Below, in pieces: positions 12,740 through 23,500 of a stretch of 64,000 nt of DNA. The stretch is taken from contig OX465281.1 in the NCBI GenBank assembly GCA_949987705.1, positions 242,999,143-243,063,142 of the forward strand, in the 5' to 3' direction. The first letter of the stretch is position 1, and every line of letters begins with the position of its first letter. The notes under the pieces were generated by a model. It ran no database searches. It worked only from the letters and a program-made list of their open reading frames with translations, and was not told the origin of the DNA. A program made the translations under genes and the position numbers. The DNA comes from Thereva unica. Lineage: Eukaryota > Arthropoda > Insecta > Diptera > Therevidae.

Positions 12740-13330
12740 ATTTTCTCCTTGAACTTTGGCTGTGGCGACTTTCGCCTCATTCCTCATTCGATTTCGTCCT
12801 TCTTCGAATTCTTCTATAATAGGCTCTTCAATTTGTTTAGTAAGTGCAAAAGTGTTTTATTCGTTGCCCGGCTTTTGGTGCAATTCGGAATGCGTTGCAG
12901 TAGACCAACGTGCTGATACCACGTCACTCGATTCTAAATTTATTGTCGTCTTTGTGAGAACAGATCAAATGAGCCGTGAGGTTGAGCCGATGATTGATAT
13001 TTTCTTCTTCGTAATAAGTCCTGAATGCGCCCGGAAGTGAAGGCAACTCTTCGATCGGTAATGATTCGAGACGGATTCCCAAAGTTTTCGCTTAATATAT
13101 GTAGCGTTTTGAGAACTTTTCAACGGACGTGTCCTTTACTGGAAAGAACCAACTAAATTTGCTGTAACTATCAACTACAGCAAACAAATTTGTAATTTTC
13201 AGCAGTTTATGCCAATGGACCCAGATGATTAAGATGGTACATAAGAATGCAGAGGAGCGCCTGACTTGTCTATGGAATCTAAGTCTTTCCTGTTTTTCGT
13301 GAGATGAAGATGAGTTGCATTAACCTTCTC
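12740..13330 (-). mobile_element. Gypsy-type LTR retrotransposon integrase relic
   Basis: Minus-strand fragments match the integrase core of gypsy-like retroelements: LFAVVDSYSKFSWFFPVKD near 13195-13140 includes the first catalytic Asp, and GAFRTYYEEENINHR near 13030-12985 is typical of the segment before the final catalytic residue. Stops and shifts occur throughout. No LTRs, gag or env were seen. Dead fragment. Confidence 0.72.
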
Positions 13331-13339
13331 GATCTGCTC

Positions 13340-16125
13340 CATCATCCTAGTAGAGGAAGTCACCTTCGTCGAATCTGTACAGCAAATCGTTTTAGTAATG
13401 GTACTTGAATTTAATGAAATATCACATATTAGACTTTTTGAATTTATTTTTGAAACTCTTAAATATATCAAAATGTCCATCAAATCAAACGTACATCATT
13501 TCCTCCTAATCATAAAAGAACTTCACCTAGAGAGACTATAGACTTTTATTGGATTATCAATTCTCTCAGAATCTGTATCTTAATTACAATCTTTTCACCC
13601 AGTTTAACCACAAAAAAATTTCTTGTATTATTGATAACATACAAACACCAGCAACATCTCTCCTTCCTCGAAACTTAATCAAACTCTACAAAAGTGCAGT
13701 GTTCCGGAATTGAGAAAAGAATTGAACAACACCATCTAACCCGTAAAAGTCCTTTGGGATAGTGCTACCCGAACAACCCAATGACACAAATGGTCTACAT
13801 GAAAACATCTTTATCTATTAGAGTTGCTAGGTTAGCAGCGTTGAGGGCTCTGTAAAAAGGAAAATGAATATTGTGCAGTCGACATGATGGCACTATCGCA
13901 CTAATTATGTATACTATCCTGGAATACACATGTCACACTGTTCTAGGCAATTACCTAAGAGTCGAACCAGTGCATAATACACGCGCCTTTGGAAACTTAT
14001 TCACTTTGTTTAATATGATTAATTAATGAGAGAAAAAAATAATTCAATTCCAAGTTAATAGAATTTTGATGAAAACTTCACAAAAACAAAAAAACAACAA
14101 CAACGAAAAAAAAGGATCAAGAAACCACTTTCCCTCAGGTATTTTCTAATTTATCCAATCAAAAGGATTCGGCATTTCTGACAGTGATGGAATATCAAAG
14201 CGCAGTTGGGGCTGACAGTAATTAATCCAGACCCCGTTTAATGCTTATTATTCCATTGACCCTTTTCATCTTGTTCTCTATGTATATCTGCCCTTGACGG
14301 TGTTATCAGAAGAAAGAAAGTTCTTCCTAAATGTATTCCAACAATTCTTAATAATAATTTCATTAGAGACAAGCATGTGCAGCGAGTTCTGTTCTGGGTA
14401 AGTGTGTGCGTGTTTGTGTAGATTTTGTACAGAGAAGGATGTCCGTGACCTAGAATTGATTTGCCGGATATTCGTTGTCCTAATTTTGTTAACGACGTAT
14501 AAGGTGATAGATAAAAAAGAACTTACAAAAATTTCTTCCCCCTAATAAATCATTCGTGAAGCACAATGGCCCAAGCAGCAGCCGGGGAATAAAAATTGTG
14601 ATGAAATCCATATCCTTATCGGAGCCGGTTTTTACGCACGCTTTCTTTCTTCATTGGAAAGAGATGAGACAGAGAGAAAGGACGTAGGGCGTAGGATGCT
14701 TTTCATCCAAAAGATGATTAATATAGAAGATAGAGTACCAGTACCAACCACGAACATAGATAGACCCCGAGAGAGGTTTCCTGCAGATAGGCGAAAGCAT
14801 GAGGCTGCTCGTCCTGTTACACAGTGTTCTTATAGATTCTCTATAGTATACCATAGAATATACATACATACATAGACTGTATTTTTTTTTTTTTTGTTAA
14901 ATGGGAAACACCTCTTCCTTTCGCATAAATCTGAACCTATTGGTCCAGAATTTATGATTTGAACGTGACCTGCAGGCGGAATGTAAAAATTTTATAAAAT
15001 GTGTTGACTTGCCAGGACTTTGCCAAGAATGCCAACTTATATTTGAAATCTAAGGACACTCAATGGCTTCGTGCTTTGGGCTATTGTCCCCCCCTGCTAC
15101 AGAATGCAGGACATTACTAATAAGTCACGCATACTAAATTAAGGGACTATATCCATTGTCTTTTCCTCTATATAGTTACGTCTCTAAGGGGATGTAATAA
15201 TACTACCCCAGAATATTTTCGTTTTGTTCCTTTTTCATCATGGGTGGTCCGAATAGACGTTTTTATTAAAAATGACCACATTAGAAACAAAAGCGTTTGC
15301 TTGTGGTTGGTTCCATTGTCTATCATCACAGCACAAATGTATATAGAAGGATCCTTCTGTAATAATAGAGGAAGAAAAAAATTAAAAGCTTTAATCTCAT
15401 GAAATGATCCTTAAACGATACTCCCTAATGTCTGCAATCTAGTGGCTACTCTCCCTCTCTCTCTTTCTCTCTGTCTCTGCTGCCCAAGGACCTAATTGAG
15501 CGTTATTATAATCCTTAATTTTGTTTTCATTTCTATAAAGCATTGTTCATTAGGGAATCAGTAACTACCATCGTTGAACTAGCTTCGAGCGGCTAATTAT
15601 CCCTGATTGAACCAATTTAATCTAATTATCCTTTGGACAAACCGTGGTCTCTTATCTGCCCCTACGGCCCAAAATTTTAAAGTACTATTAAGCAAGTTTG
15701 GATTAAAGCTAACAGCAGCAGAATTGTGTTGATGATAAATTTATTTGGATACCTTCTCGCTCCACTTTTGGATATCTGCGCTATGCTATGGTTGGTCTCT
15801 CGCTCTATCTTCCCACGTTCCAATTAATTTTGTCAATAAAATTCTCAACGTTAAAATTCAAGTGGTCTGAAAATTTTGAAGATTGAATTATTTTCAACAG
15901 GTAAAGTGACGAGAGATTATGATTGTTATCCGGAGCTTTAAGAAAAATCATTTTTGAATAATAATTCTCGTTCATTTGAACGGATTATTAGGCCCCGTAA
16001 GGAGTTTGAATTATGCAAAGGAATAATTTTGGTTGCTATTGGAAATTTAAAGCTATTTTCAATTTTACAGTGTTATTACAATTTAAAAAAGACAGGATGT
16101 TATCTTGAAATGCCGATTTTTAAAG
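13340..16125. other. Intergenic stretch, no gene recognised
   Basis: No supported exon. 13640-14000 has weak retroelement-like coding texture that I could not assign. 14150-16120 is mixed-complexity unique-looking sequence with a CT-rich run near 15450-15480 and small gaps of AT repeats. It could hold regulatory elements, but nothing in the sequence alone proves that. Confidence 0.4.
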
Positions 16126-16130
16126 CCTAA

Positions 16131-16395
16131 TGCTAGGTTTCCACTTGTCGTTTTGAAATTGATAAATGACCTATTATGACGTCATTTTGAAGATTCGCAA
16201 GTAGAAATAGCGAAAAACTGCCTATAATTGAAGTAACCAACAGCACCAATCATTTAAATTCTTGGCAAGTCATTGACAAGTGCTGTTGGTCAATTCAATT
16301 ATAGGCAGTTTTTCACTATTTCCACTTGCGAATTTTCTAAATGACGTCATCATAGGCCATTTGTCAATTTCAAAATGACAAGTGGAAACCTAGCA
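16131..16395. mobile_element. Foldback MITE D (265 bp), long arms
   Basis: Starts TGCTAGGTTTCCACTTGTC and ends with the exact inverse. The arms extend about 110-120 bp each with few mismatches around a short spacer near 16245-16275. TAA lies directly outside at 16128-16130 and 16396-16398. Single-stranded, it would fold into a long hairpin. No coding capacity. Confidence 0.87.
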
Positions 16396-16419
16396 TAAGA
16401 ATGTGCCTCTTTGCCAACA

Positions 16420-18085
16420 AGTCCTTCAAAATAAATAAGGTGCCTAGTAAAGCTGGGAAAGACGGTAAGGATCCTCTCCGACTATATTGATAGCAGGAGT
16501 AATGTAGCCTCAGGACAGGACCTCAGAGCCAACTATTTGGAAGCACAAGAGGCAGCTGTGAAGGACGGAAGAAGATGACAATAAAAACAGCTCAACGGGG
16601 AGTAGCAGGTGCCCAATATACAGGGAAGTACTCAAACGGACGAAGATAAGGTTCTTACAGGTAAGCCTGAACCACTGTTAAGAGGCACAAGATCTGCTCG
16701 CACACACAGTATTTGAGGGAAAAATTTACGGCGTCTGGATACCGGATAGCAGCGGCACTTCATCGCGCACGAGCCATGGAAGATACCACAAGAAGCCCAG
16801 AGAATGGCGGAATATGTAACGCCGAGATCGCCCAATGCCGAAGGGCCTGCCTGAAAGCGAGAAGAACTTAGAGAAATCGGAACCCTCCAAGGCTAGACAA
16901 GGCCATGGCTAGAAGTATAAGGTTGTTCGGAGAAGCAGACTTGGACCCCTGGGGCGGTACCTATAAAATGATCATGTCAGCTGTCAACTGCAAGCGCCTT
17001 CCGCCGATCACCTACCCCGCGCTGCTCCAGAGTATATGTACGTCCTGTATCCACAGAACGAACGCACCGGCGATCTACCCCTCTTCAGATGGACCCAGAA
17101 GAAGTAACCGCAGAGGAAATTCTGGAAGCCACAAAAAGGTAGTCAATAAGGCCATAAATGGCATACCGAACAAAGCGGAGAAGCTAGCGGCTACGATAGC
17201 GCCAAACAGGTTCGCTGAAGTCTTTACAGCACGATAGAATCAGCAGAAACTCGTGCTCCTACCGAAGCCGAACATGTCTTTAGGGGACCCATCGTCCTAT
17301 AGACACTTCGAGCGGGTGACCTGTAACAGGTTACTTCCTAGAGTTGAAAGGGTAAAAGCGCTGTCGGACAAGCTATAGAAAGGCAAGGTCGACGACTGAT
17401 GCAGTCAATATAGTGGTGGGCATAGGAAGAGCCGCCATAGAGAAAATCATTGCTGCGCACTAATAACCGGCGACCTTCGAATTTTTTTAATGTGGTATTG
17501 TCAAGCTGAGGAGTCACCCTTTGTACCGCTAGTCCGTGCTTTCAATTCAGCTAGGTGGAGCAAAATAGTTGAGGTTGAGATGATCAAGCTACATAGGCAC
17601 ACCAAAGTACCTAGTACAAATAGTAGTCGATTACCTTTAGAGTAGGTCGCTTCATTGTAATTCGGAAGATGGTACGAAAGTAATCGACAGCATGAGGGTT
17701 ACGTGCTGGGCCCTCTCCTGTCGATCGCAATGAACAATGATGTTTTGGGGTTTCGTCTTCCAAAGGAAGCAATGGCAATCGGGTTCTCGGATGCCCAGAT
17801 GGCATCGAAATTTATGCGATCGAAGCGATTTCAGAAATGAAAACGTGGTTAGAACGCGCTGGCATGAGCGTTGCAGAGCAGTGCTGATCAGCGAACGGAG
17901 GAAGCTAGTGTAAGAGCAAAGGTAAAAGAAGATTTCATCCACTTTGATCCGGAGTGATGATCGACCAGAGGCTAAATTTCAAAGCGCGTTTGGAGGGCAC
18001 GACAGCCAAAGCGTTTGCGATTTGTGCAGCACTGGAAAAAATGCTGCCCAATGTGGGGCATATGTCGCAGATTTCCGACATACGC
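16420..18085 (+). mobile_element. R1-like LINE, degraded
   Basis: Plus-strand pieces in order: DPWGGTYKMIM (near 16942), LVLLPKPN (near 17250), a VERVKALSDK motif (near 17345), EGYVLGPLLSIAMNNDVLGFRLP (near 17691, split here only by context), EAISEMKTWLERAGM-like sequence (near 17820) and MIDQRLNFKARLEGT (near 17955). This order and these motifs are typical of R1-group reverse transcriptases. Frames are broken and a LINE B tail interrupts it at about 17470-17560. It abuts Helitron sequence near 18070-18090. Confidence 0.72.
17470..17560 (-). mobile_element. LINE B 3' tail fragment
   Basis: Contains the poly-T start and the conserved block near 17513-17535 (ACCCTTTGTACCGCTAGTCC) also found near 20290 (inverse), 35875 and 43745. 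In the 20060-20340 copy this block is the 3' untranslated end of a LINE, so this is a minus-strand tail. Confidence 0.65.
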
Positions 18086-18975
18086 TGCTGTCAGAATCGT
18101 CATTCGGTCGACATTCTGCACGTTTTCGTCAACAATGATGTTGATGGCATCTCGATGGAGTTTTGTCTGGTTCATTTATCTTCTTGATAGAGAAATTATA
18201 ACAGTCATTACCATGTGGAAATATGAATATGAACATAAGCTGCAACTGATCGTTTGGCCAAAGTAGAACTACATACAAATTTTCCCTAACGACGACAACG
18301 GCGGTAACATCATCATTTGTGTGGCGCATTGAAACGTCTTGCATTTGCCCCTGCAGAGGTCTTGTCGACTCTGATTACAATTTTGTGATTATCAGATGGC
18401 ATTCAAATTTTGATTGTGTTGATGATGTAGTTATACCGCAATTGGGATTTTTACCGTGGTGTGCATAACGTTACTGTGGTGTGCATAACTGAATTACCCA
18501 TGAAATGAATCAGCAGTAATTTATAGACTACATCCGGCGGTGGCAACCATCCTGCTCGATGATATATTTAACCTTGAATCTGTAAAGGCTAATGAAAATA
18601 ATTTGCATTGTGTGGCGACACTTGATGTGAAATATGATTTTGTTACAATTATCTTGGAAGTGGGCATGAAATTGTCCCGATCGACATTTGTTGAGCCAAA
18701 TGAAGTCATTTGGAAGCAACTGTTGTATTTCTGTATTTGTGTCAGGATCTGTTCCTGTCCAAAAACGCACGCAAGGAACGCGATGGCTCTGGTGGCGGGG
18801 TTTAATTTCTGTATTTCAATGCTTTACAATACGGCCATACAACGCTGATCGACCCAACAGCAACGGATTAGTCTGCAGCACGATAAGTATTCAGCGCAAC
18901 ATTTGCTTGTCTTCTTGCGCGGTTATTAAAATTCATTCTATCGAAATTAGGTCTATAAGGTGCCGAACGTGATTG
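18070..18975 (-). mobile_element. Helitron fragment, N-terminal and Rep-side region
   Basis: Minus-strand pieces in Helitron order from high to low coordinate: an ALKYRN..PPPEPSRSL motif and TGTDPDTNT (near 18840-18730), QGQIYHRAG-like sequence (near 18560), MPSDNHKIVIRVDKTSAGANARRFNAP-type region (18400-18325), NDQLQ and FPHGNDCYNFSIKKIN (18255-18180), and DAINIIVDENVQNVDRMTI (near 18150-18095). Frames are broken; no termini seen. Confidence 0.7.
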
Positions 18976-19104
18976 TGATAATTGATTCCGTTAAGTTCCA
19001 ATTAACTCCTCGCGTTGCTCTGCAGTTCAATTAGATCGAAAATTGCGAAGTAAACTGGAGCGATTTTTTGGCGGTATCGCAATGTGATTAAATCGTGTCA
19101 ATTC

Positions 19105-19345
19105 AATTTAATCTTTTTGATTGGGGCACAATATGCGATACGAAGAAAAGCATTAAGTTCATCGGTGGCGTTTACGGTGGAACCAGTGGCAATGTTTGAC
19201 GAAAATCACCTGCTAACAGAATAACAGCACCACCAAACCAGTTTTTATTGTTTCGTATATCTTGCATCATTCGGTCTAATGCCTTCAACAACACAGGGTG
19301 CGATGTGAAGAATCTGAATTAAACCGAAAATAGACAAATGAGGCC
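19105..19345 (-). mobile_element. Helitron helicase fragment
   Basis: The minus-strand frame reads LLKALDRMMQDIRNN then FGGAVILLAGDFRQTLPLVP, the hallmark Pif1-type helicase motif block of Helitrons. It lies 5' of the Rep-side fragment at 18070-18975, the wrong order for one intact element, so the pieces come from two copies or a rearrangement. Confidence 0.82.
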
Positions 19346-19449
19346 CAAATCTTATTCGGCGCTGCATACTTCACGCCGCAAGTTTTATGAAGCTGAAGTC
19401 GATGAAAAGAAGCTACTGCAGCTGGAAAGCTTTTGCTAATCTCTTCTTT

Positions 19450-20050
19450 CGGCTCTCTGATTCTTTTAGTTATCCTTGAGCTCGACCTAATCGCTCTTGT
19501 TCTTATTACACAAGAACCATGTTCTATACCCTTATGGTCTCATGTTTAAGCATGGTTATATGAATATGACTGGCTGGATCTAAACTCGCTGCAAGTGCAC
19601 TGCCATATAGTTGCGCAAAGGTTTTTCATGAGTACGGTTACGAAGCACTTATAACGGTGATCGTGTCCCTTAGGGGTAATTCCAGATATCTTATTCCCCC
19701 TTGAACTAGTTGCATATTATTCCCTGCAATAAATTGAAAATGTTGTTTCGCAACCGGTCAAGTGAAGTGACGAAGGTACGATTAGTGCCTAGTAGCCTCA
19801 TCTAGTCAATTTCTAATAAGTTCTCGATGCCACATAATCATATTCAAAGAAACAATTACGAGTACTTACGTATTATTTGAAGAAAAGCCTCAACTTTCAC
19901 GTCGAGTCTAATCGAGGACGTATATTACAAATTGGGGTGGTTAACATAATGTATTACTCACAGCCATTGCCCCCTAAACAGTTTTAAAACATCCTCTTTT
20001 CTTGTTGTTGCTGTTTATCTTTGAGCGGCTCACCCCCATACCCTACAGCC
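19450..20050. other. Intergenic stretch, nothing recognised
   Basis: No supported coding exon, RNA gene or repeat was found between the Helitron helicase fragment and the LINE B 3' end. Confidence 0.4.
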
Positions 20051-20059
20051 CCCTCGTTC

Positions 20060-20345
20060 ACGCACAATACGGTTCAGAAGTTCGTTTATGAATAGAACAA
20101 CTCGATTGTGGAATGATCTCCCGCAGTCGGTATTTCCGAACTCGTACAACATCTTAGAGTTCAAACGTGAGGTTCATCGTCATTTTCTTCTACACCCTCC
20201 AGACCCCCTCTAACCTTTCCTATTCTCCTCTATTCTTCAAACCAAGCTACTACTAGACATTGCACCATGAACTGAACGACATGACGGACTGGTAGTACAA
20301 AGGGTTACACCTAAGCTTGGTTTTTTCATATAAAAAAAAAAAAAA
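20060..20345 (+). mobile_element. LINE B 3' end with poly-A tail
   Basis: The plus strand encodes a LINE C-terminus (NRTTRLWNDLPQSVFPNSYN and a following FKREVHRHFLLHP motif, 20090-20205). After it comes a roughly 110-bp 3' untranslated segment and an A-run at 20332-20347. It fixes the identity and orientation of the dispersed tail repeat seen elsewhere in the window. Severely 5' truncated. Confidence 0.8.
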
Positions 20346-20589
20346 AAGTGTTTTTGTTTGTAACTCCGAGAAAAAAAAATTCGCTTCCAATCTCCACTTC
20401 TGAAAATTCCCAATGGAGTAACAAAACACAACACAGCCCCCTCTAATATGTTTCTCGGTAATTCCTTCCAATTGTATCTGTCTTTACAATAAAAAAAAGA
20501 GAGAAGAAAACTTATTAATTTGATTGTGTCATCTCATTTGTATTTAAAATGAAAATATTAAATTAAAAAAATTGTCAGTTTCCTTAAAT

Positions 20590-23500
20590 TTATTTATAAA
20601 TCGGGCAGGATCTTCCGTTGTGGTTATGAATATGTGAAATATGTGGCGTTGAGGTGCTCCATTCGTACCAAACTTTTTGTGATGAAACACATCTCCAAAA
20701 GTTCACTTCCAGGACATCGCCTGCCTTGAGCTGTTGTGGTTCCTGAGAAGAGGTAAAAAATTTTATATTTATATTAAAACTTGCAAGAACTTTTGATTAA
20801 AATTTCGTGAAAATAATTTGTTGTTGTTGTTTTTCATCCTTACAGTGAACGGGAAATACATTGAAAACCACGATGATAATCCTTTAGAATGGGTCTGTGG
20901 ATGAATACTGAGTGTTATATCCTTATATAAAACAGCATCAAAATATCCAGCAAGGCCATGTAATACACAGTCCTGGGTAACATTAAAGCGTAGAGTTTTA
21001 AACCTGGAATTATCTATAACCTTATCCTTGTTGGGATGGTAAAATTTAAAAAGTGTTTGCGGCTCGGCAATGTGGTAGATATTTTTTAAATAAATCACAT
21101 AAGTATTCTCAGCTTGTGTTGCGTAGCTGTGTATCTTCTCTCGGGGATTTAAACAACGGTCGACTACGGCTAAGCGTACAAGGTTATAAATTTTCGATGA
21201 CATCACAGGATTTATGTAAGAAGTTGATTTGCATGGAATACTAATGCCGTTTTTCTTGAGATATTTTTGTGCGCCATCTAAACATTCTGGTGATAATTCG
21301 TTGTCTCCGAACGAGCCCAAAAGTTCTGACACAAGAATATCAGCTTTTTCTGGCGGCGTGAAATCACGCATATCTCGTGAGAATATTTGAATATCTTTAA
21401 ATGAAGATTTTATTTATTATAAAATTAATAATTTATTAGATTTTGTTTGTGGATGATTAAGGTACTTACCTTTATCAGGCCATAGTTCTTCTACTAGACT
21501 AGTTAGTGTTACAATTGCGTTGGGGTTTTTCTCGATAATGTAAACTTTGATTTTTCTACGGGTATTTACTGATGCGTTTAAAGCAGCCCTGACTAATGGG
21601 CCACGACCAGCCCCTACCACCATTATAATCACCTATAAACAAAATATGTAAATACCACTAGAGGCCAGGCAATGAAAAGGTATAGAGGGAAAAGCTTGGA
21701 ACACAGAGACCAGTGTCATCATATCTATCGCGGCAGCAATTCTTAGGGATATAACGATCACCTGATCCAATGCTGTTGCAGTTGGTAAGCGAGCAATGGC
21801 TAAAATGGTCAATTCGACATTTGCTAACATCAAATTGGCTCGAAAAAATCGAGCTTTCTCCCTATCGACAGTGATCTCATCGATCAAAATCAACGGCGAA
21901 AAGATTCCCGTGGACCCATTCTTGCTATTCCGACGTATATCCATCAGCAAAAAAAACAGACGAAGATTTAAAGCTGTACATGAAATACGAATTAGCCCCG
22001 TTCCCATTAGCTCTATTCAGTGAGAGTGGGATGAGGAAATCGACTAAGTCATCGCTGTACAATCTACGGATGAACGTGTGGCACAGCTAGACATCGTATT
22101 TGACGAAGGGCTCCTTCTTCATAAAGTAATCTGGCAAAGAGGTGTCAAGATATCGACAATCTGCGAGAGCTACTTCGACTTTATCACAAAGAACTACCAC
22201 GAAAGGAGATGTACTGTAGTCTTTGGCGGGTATTCCTCATCAACCTCAAGCACGAAAGTAGCAGAGCATCATAGGCGCTATCGACTTAGCAAGTCTGTTG
22301 ACATCCATTTTATCGAAGACACAGAAATAAACGCTCAACAAGAAGATTTTCTGTCGAACAGGTTCAACAAAAGCAGGCTCATCAACATGCTTAAGGTGAA
22401 GCTTGAGGACAATGGGATCAGGACCCTTCAAGCAGAAAGTGATGCGGACGTTCTTATCGTAGATACGGCTGTGGAAATGTCGGAAACAACAGCTGTCGGA
22501 GTTGTGGGTGAAGATGTCGACCTCATAGTCCTCTTAATGGCTAAAGCTGATGCGCATAAGGACATTATTTTCATCAAGCCTGGACGTGGGAAGATAAGAG
22601 ATTCATTCTACTCGTCTCAAGAGCTTCAGCAACTAGGTTTCAAAAACGCGCTATTTTTGCACGTCTTTACTGGATGCGACACAACATCTTCTGCATTTCA
22701 AAAAAGCAAGGTCGCATTTGCGAAGTTGTATCTGAAATCACCAGGGGTCCAGAAAGCAGCAGCGGTGTTTTCAGACCCTTCCTCCACCACCGCCCAAGTA
22801 CAAAAGGCAGGTGAAACCTGTATCTTAAGGTGTTAAGGGGCTCCAGCAAAAGAGGACTCCCTCAATGCCTACAGGTACAAGTCATTCTTGAAATCGGTAG
22901 GCACCATCAAGCCTAATATTTCTTGTCTTCCTTTAACCGAAGGAGCAGTAAAACAGCATTTCCTCCGAACATTCCATCAAGTTCAGCTGTAATGTAAGAG
23001 GGGGTAAAGACTGTGCCAGCGCGAAGTGTGGCTGCAAAAAAGGAAGCCTCAAATGTTCCCCAGCTTGCCAAAATTGCCAGGGGAAGTGCCTGAATGGGGT
23101 TATTCAAGTTGACTCCGAAGATGAAGAAGACCAGGAGGATCCTCTGACCGTTTCTCTACAGGGGTCCGATGAAGACGATATTGGAGAAAAAGAAGATGAA
23201 AACGAAGACGAGGATGAAGGTCCTTCCCACCCCAAGATCGGAAGTAATTGACCCAATGGAGCCTACTGTTGTAATATTTTATGTTAATTCACTTTCCTAT
23301 GTCAATAAATTTCGTTAAACTATCCCAATGCCTTATAGATACGCATATATGCACAGACATGGACAAAGCAACATATTTTCCCATTAAAATGGTCTAGATC
23401 TTCTTTAACCCTTAGCTGGACCTGGGGGTGCAGGGACACCCCAGATCTAAAAAAACCGCTTTTCATGATATAAATCTTGAAAATAATATATGCGGGACCA

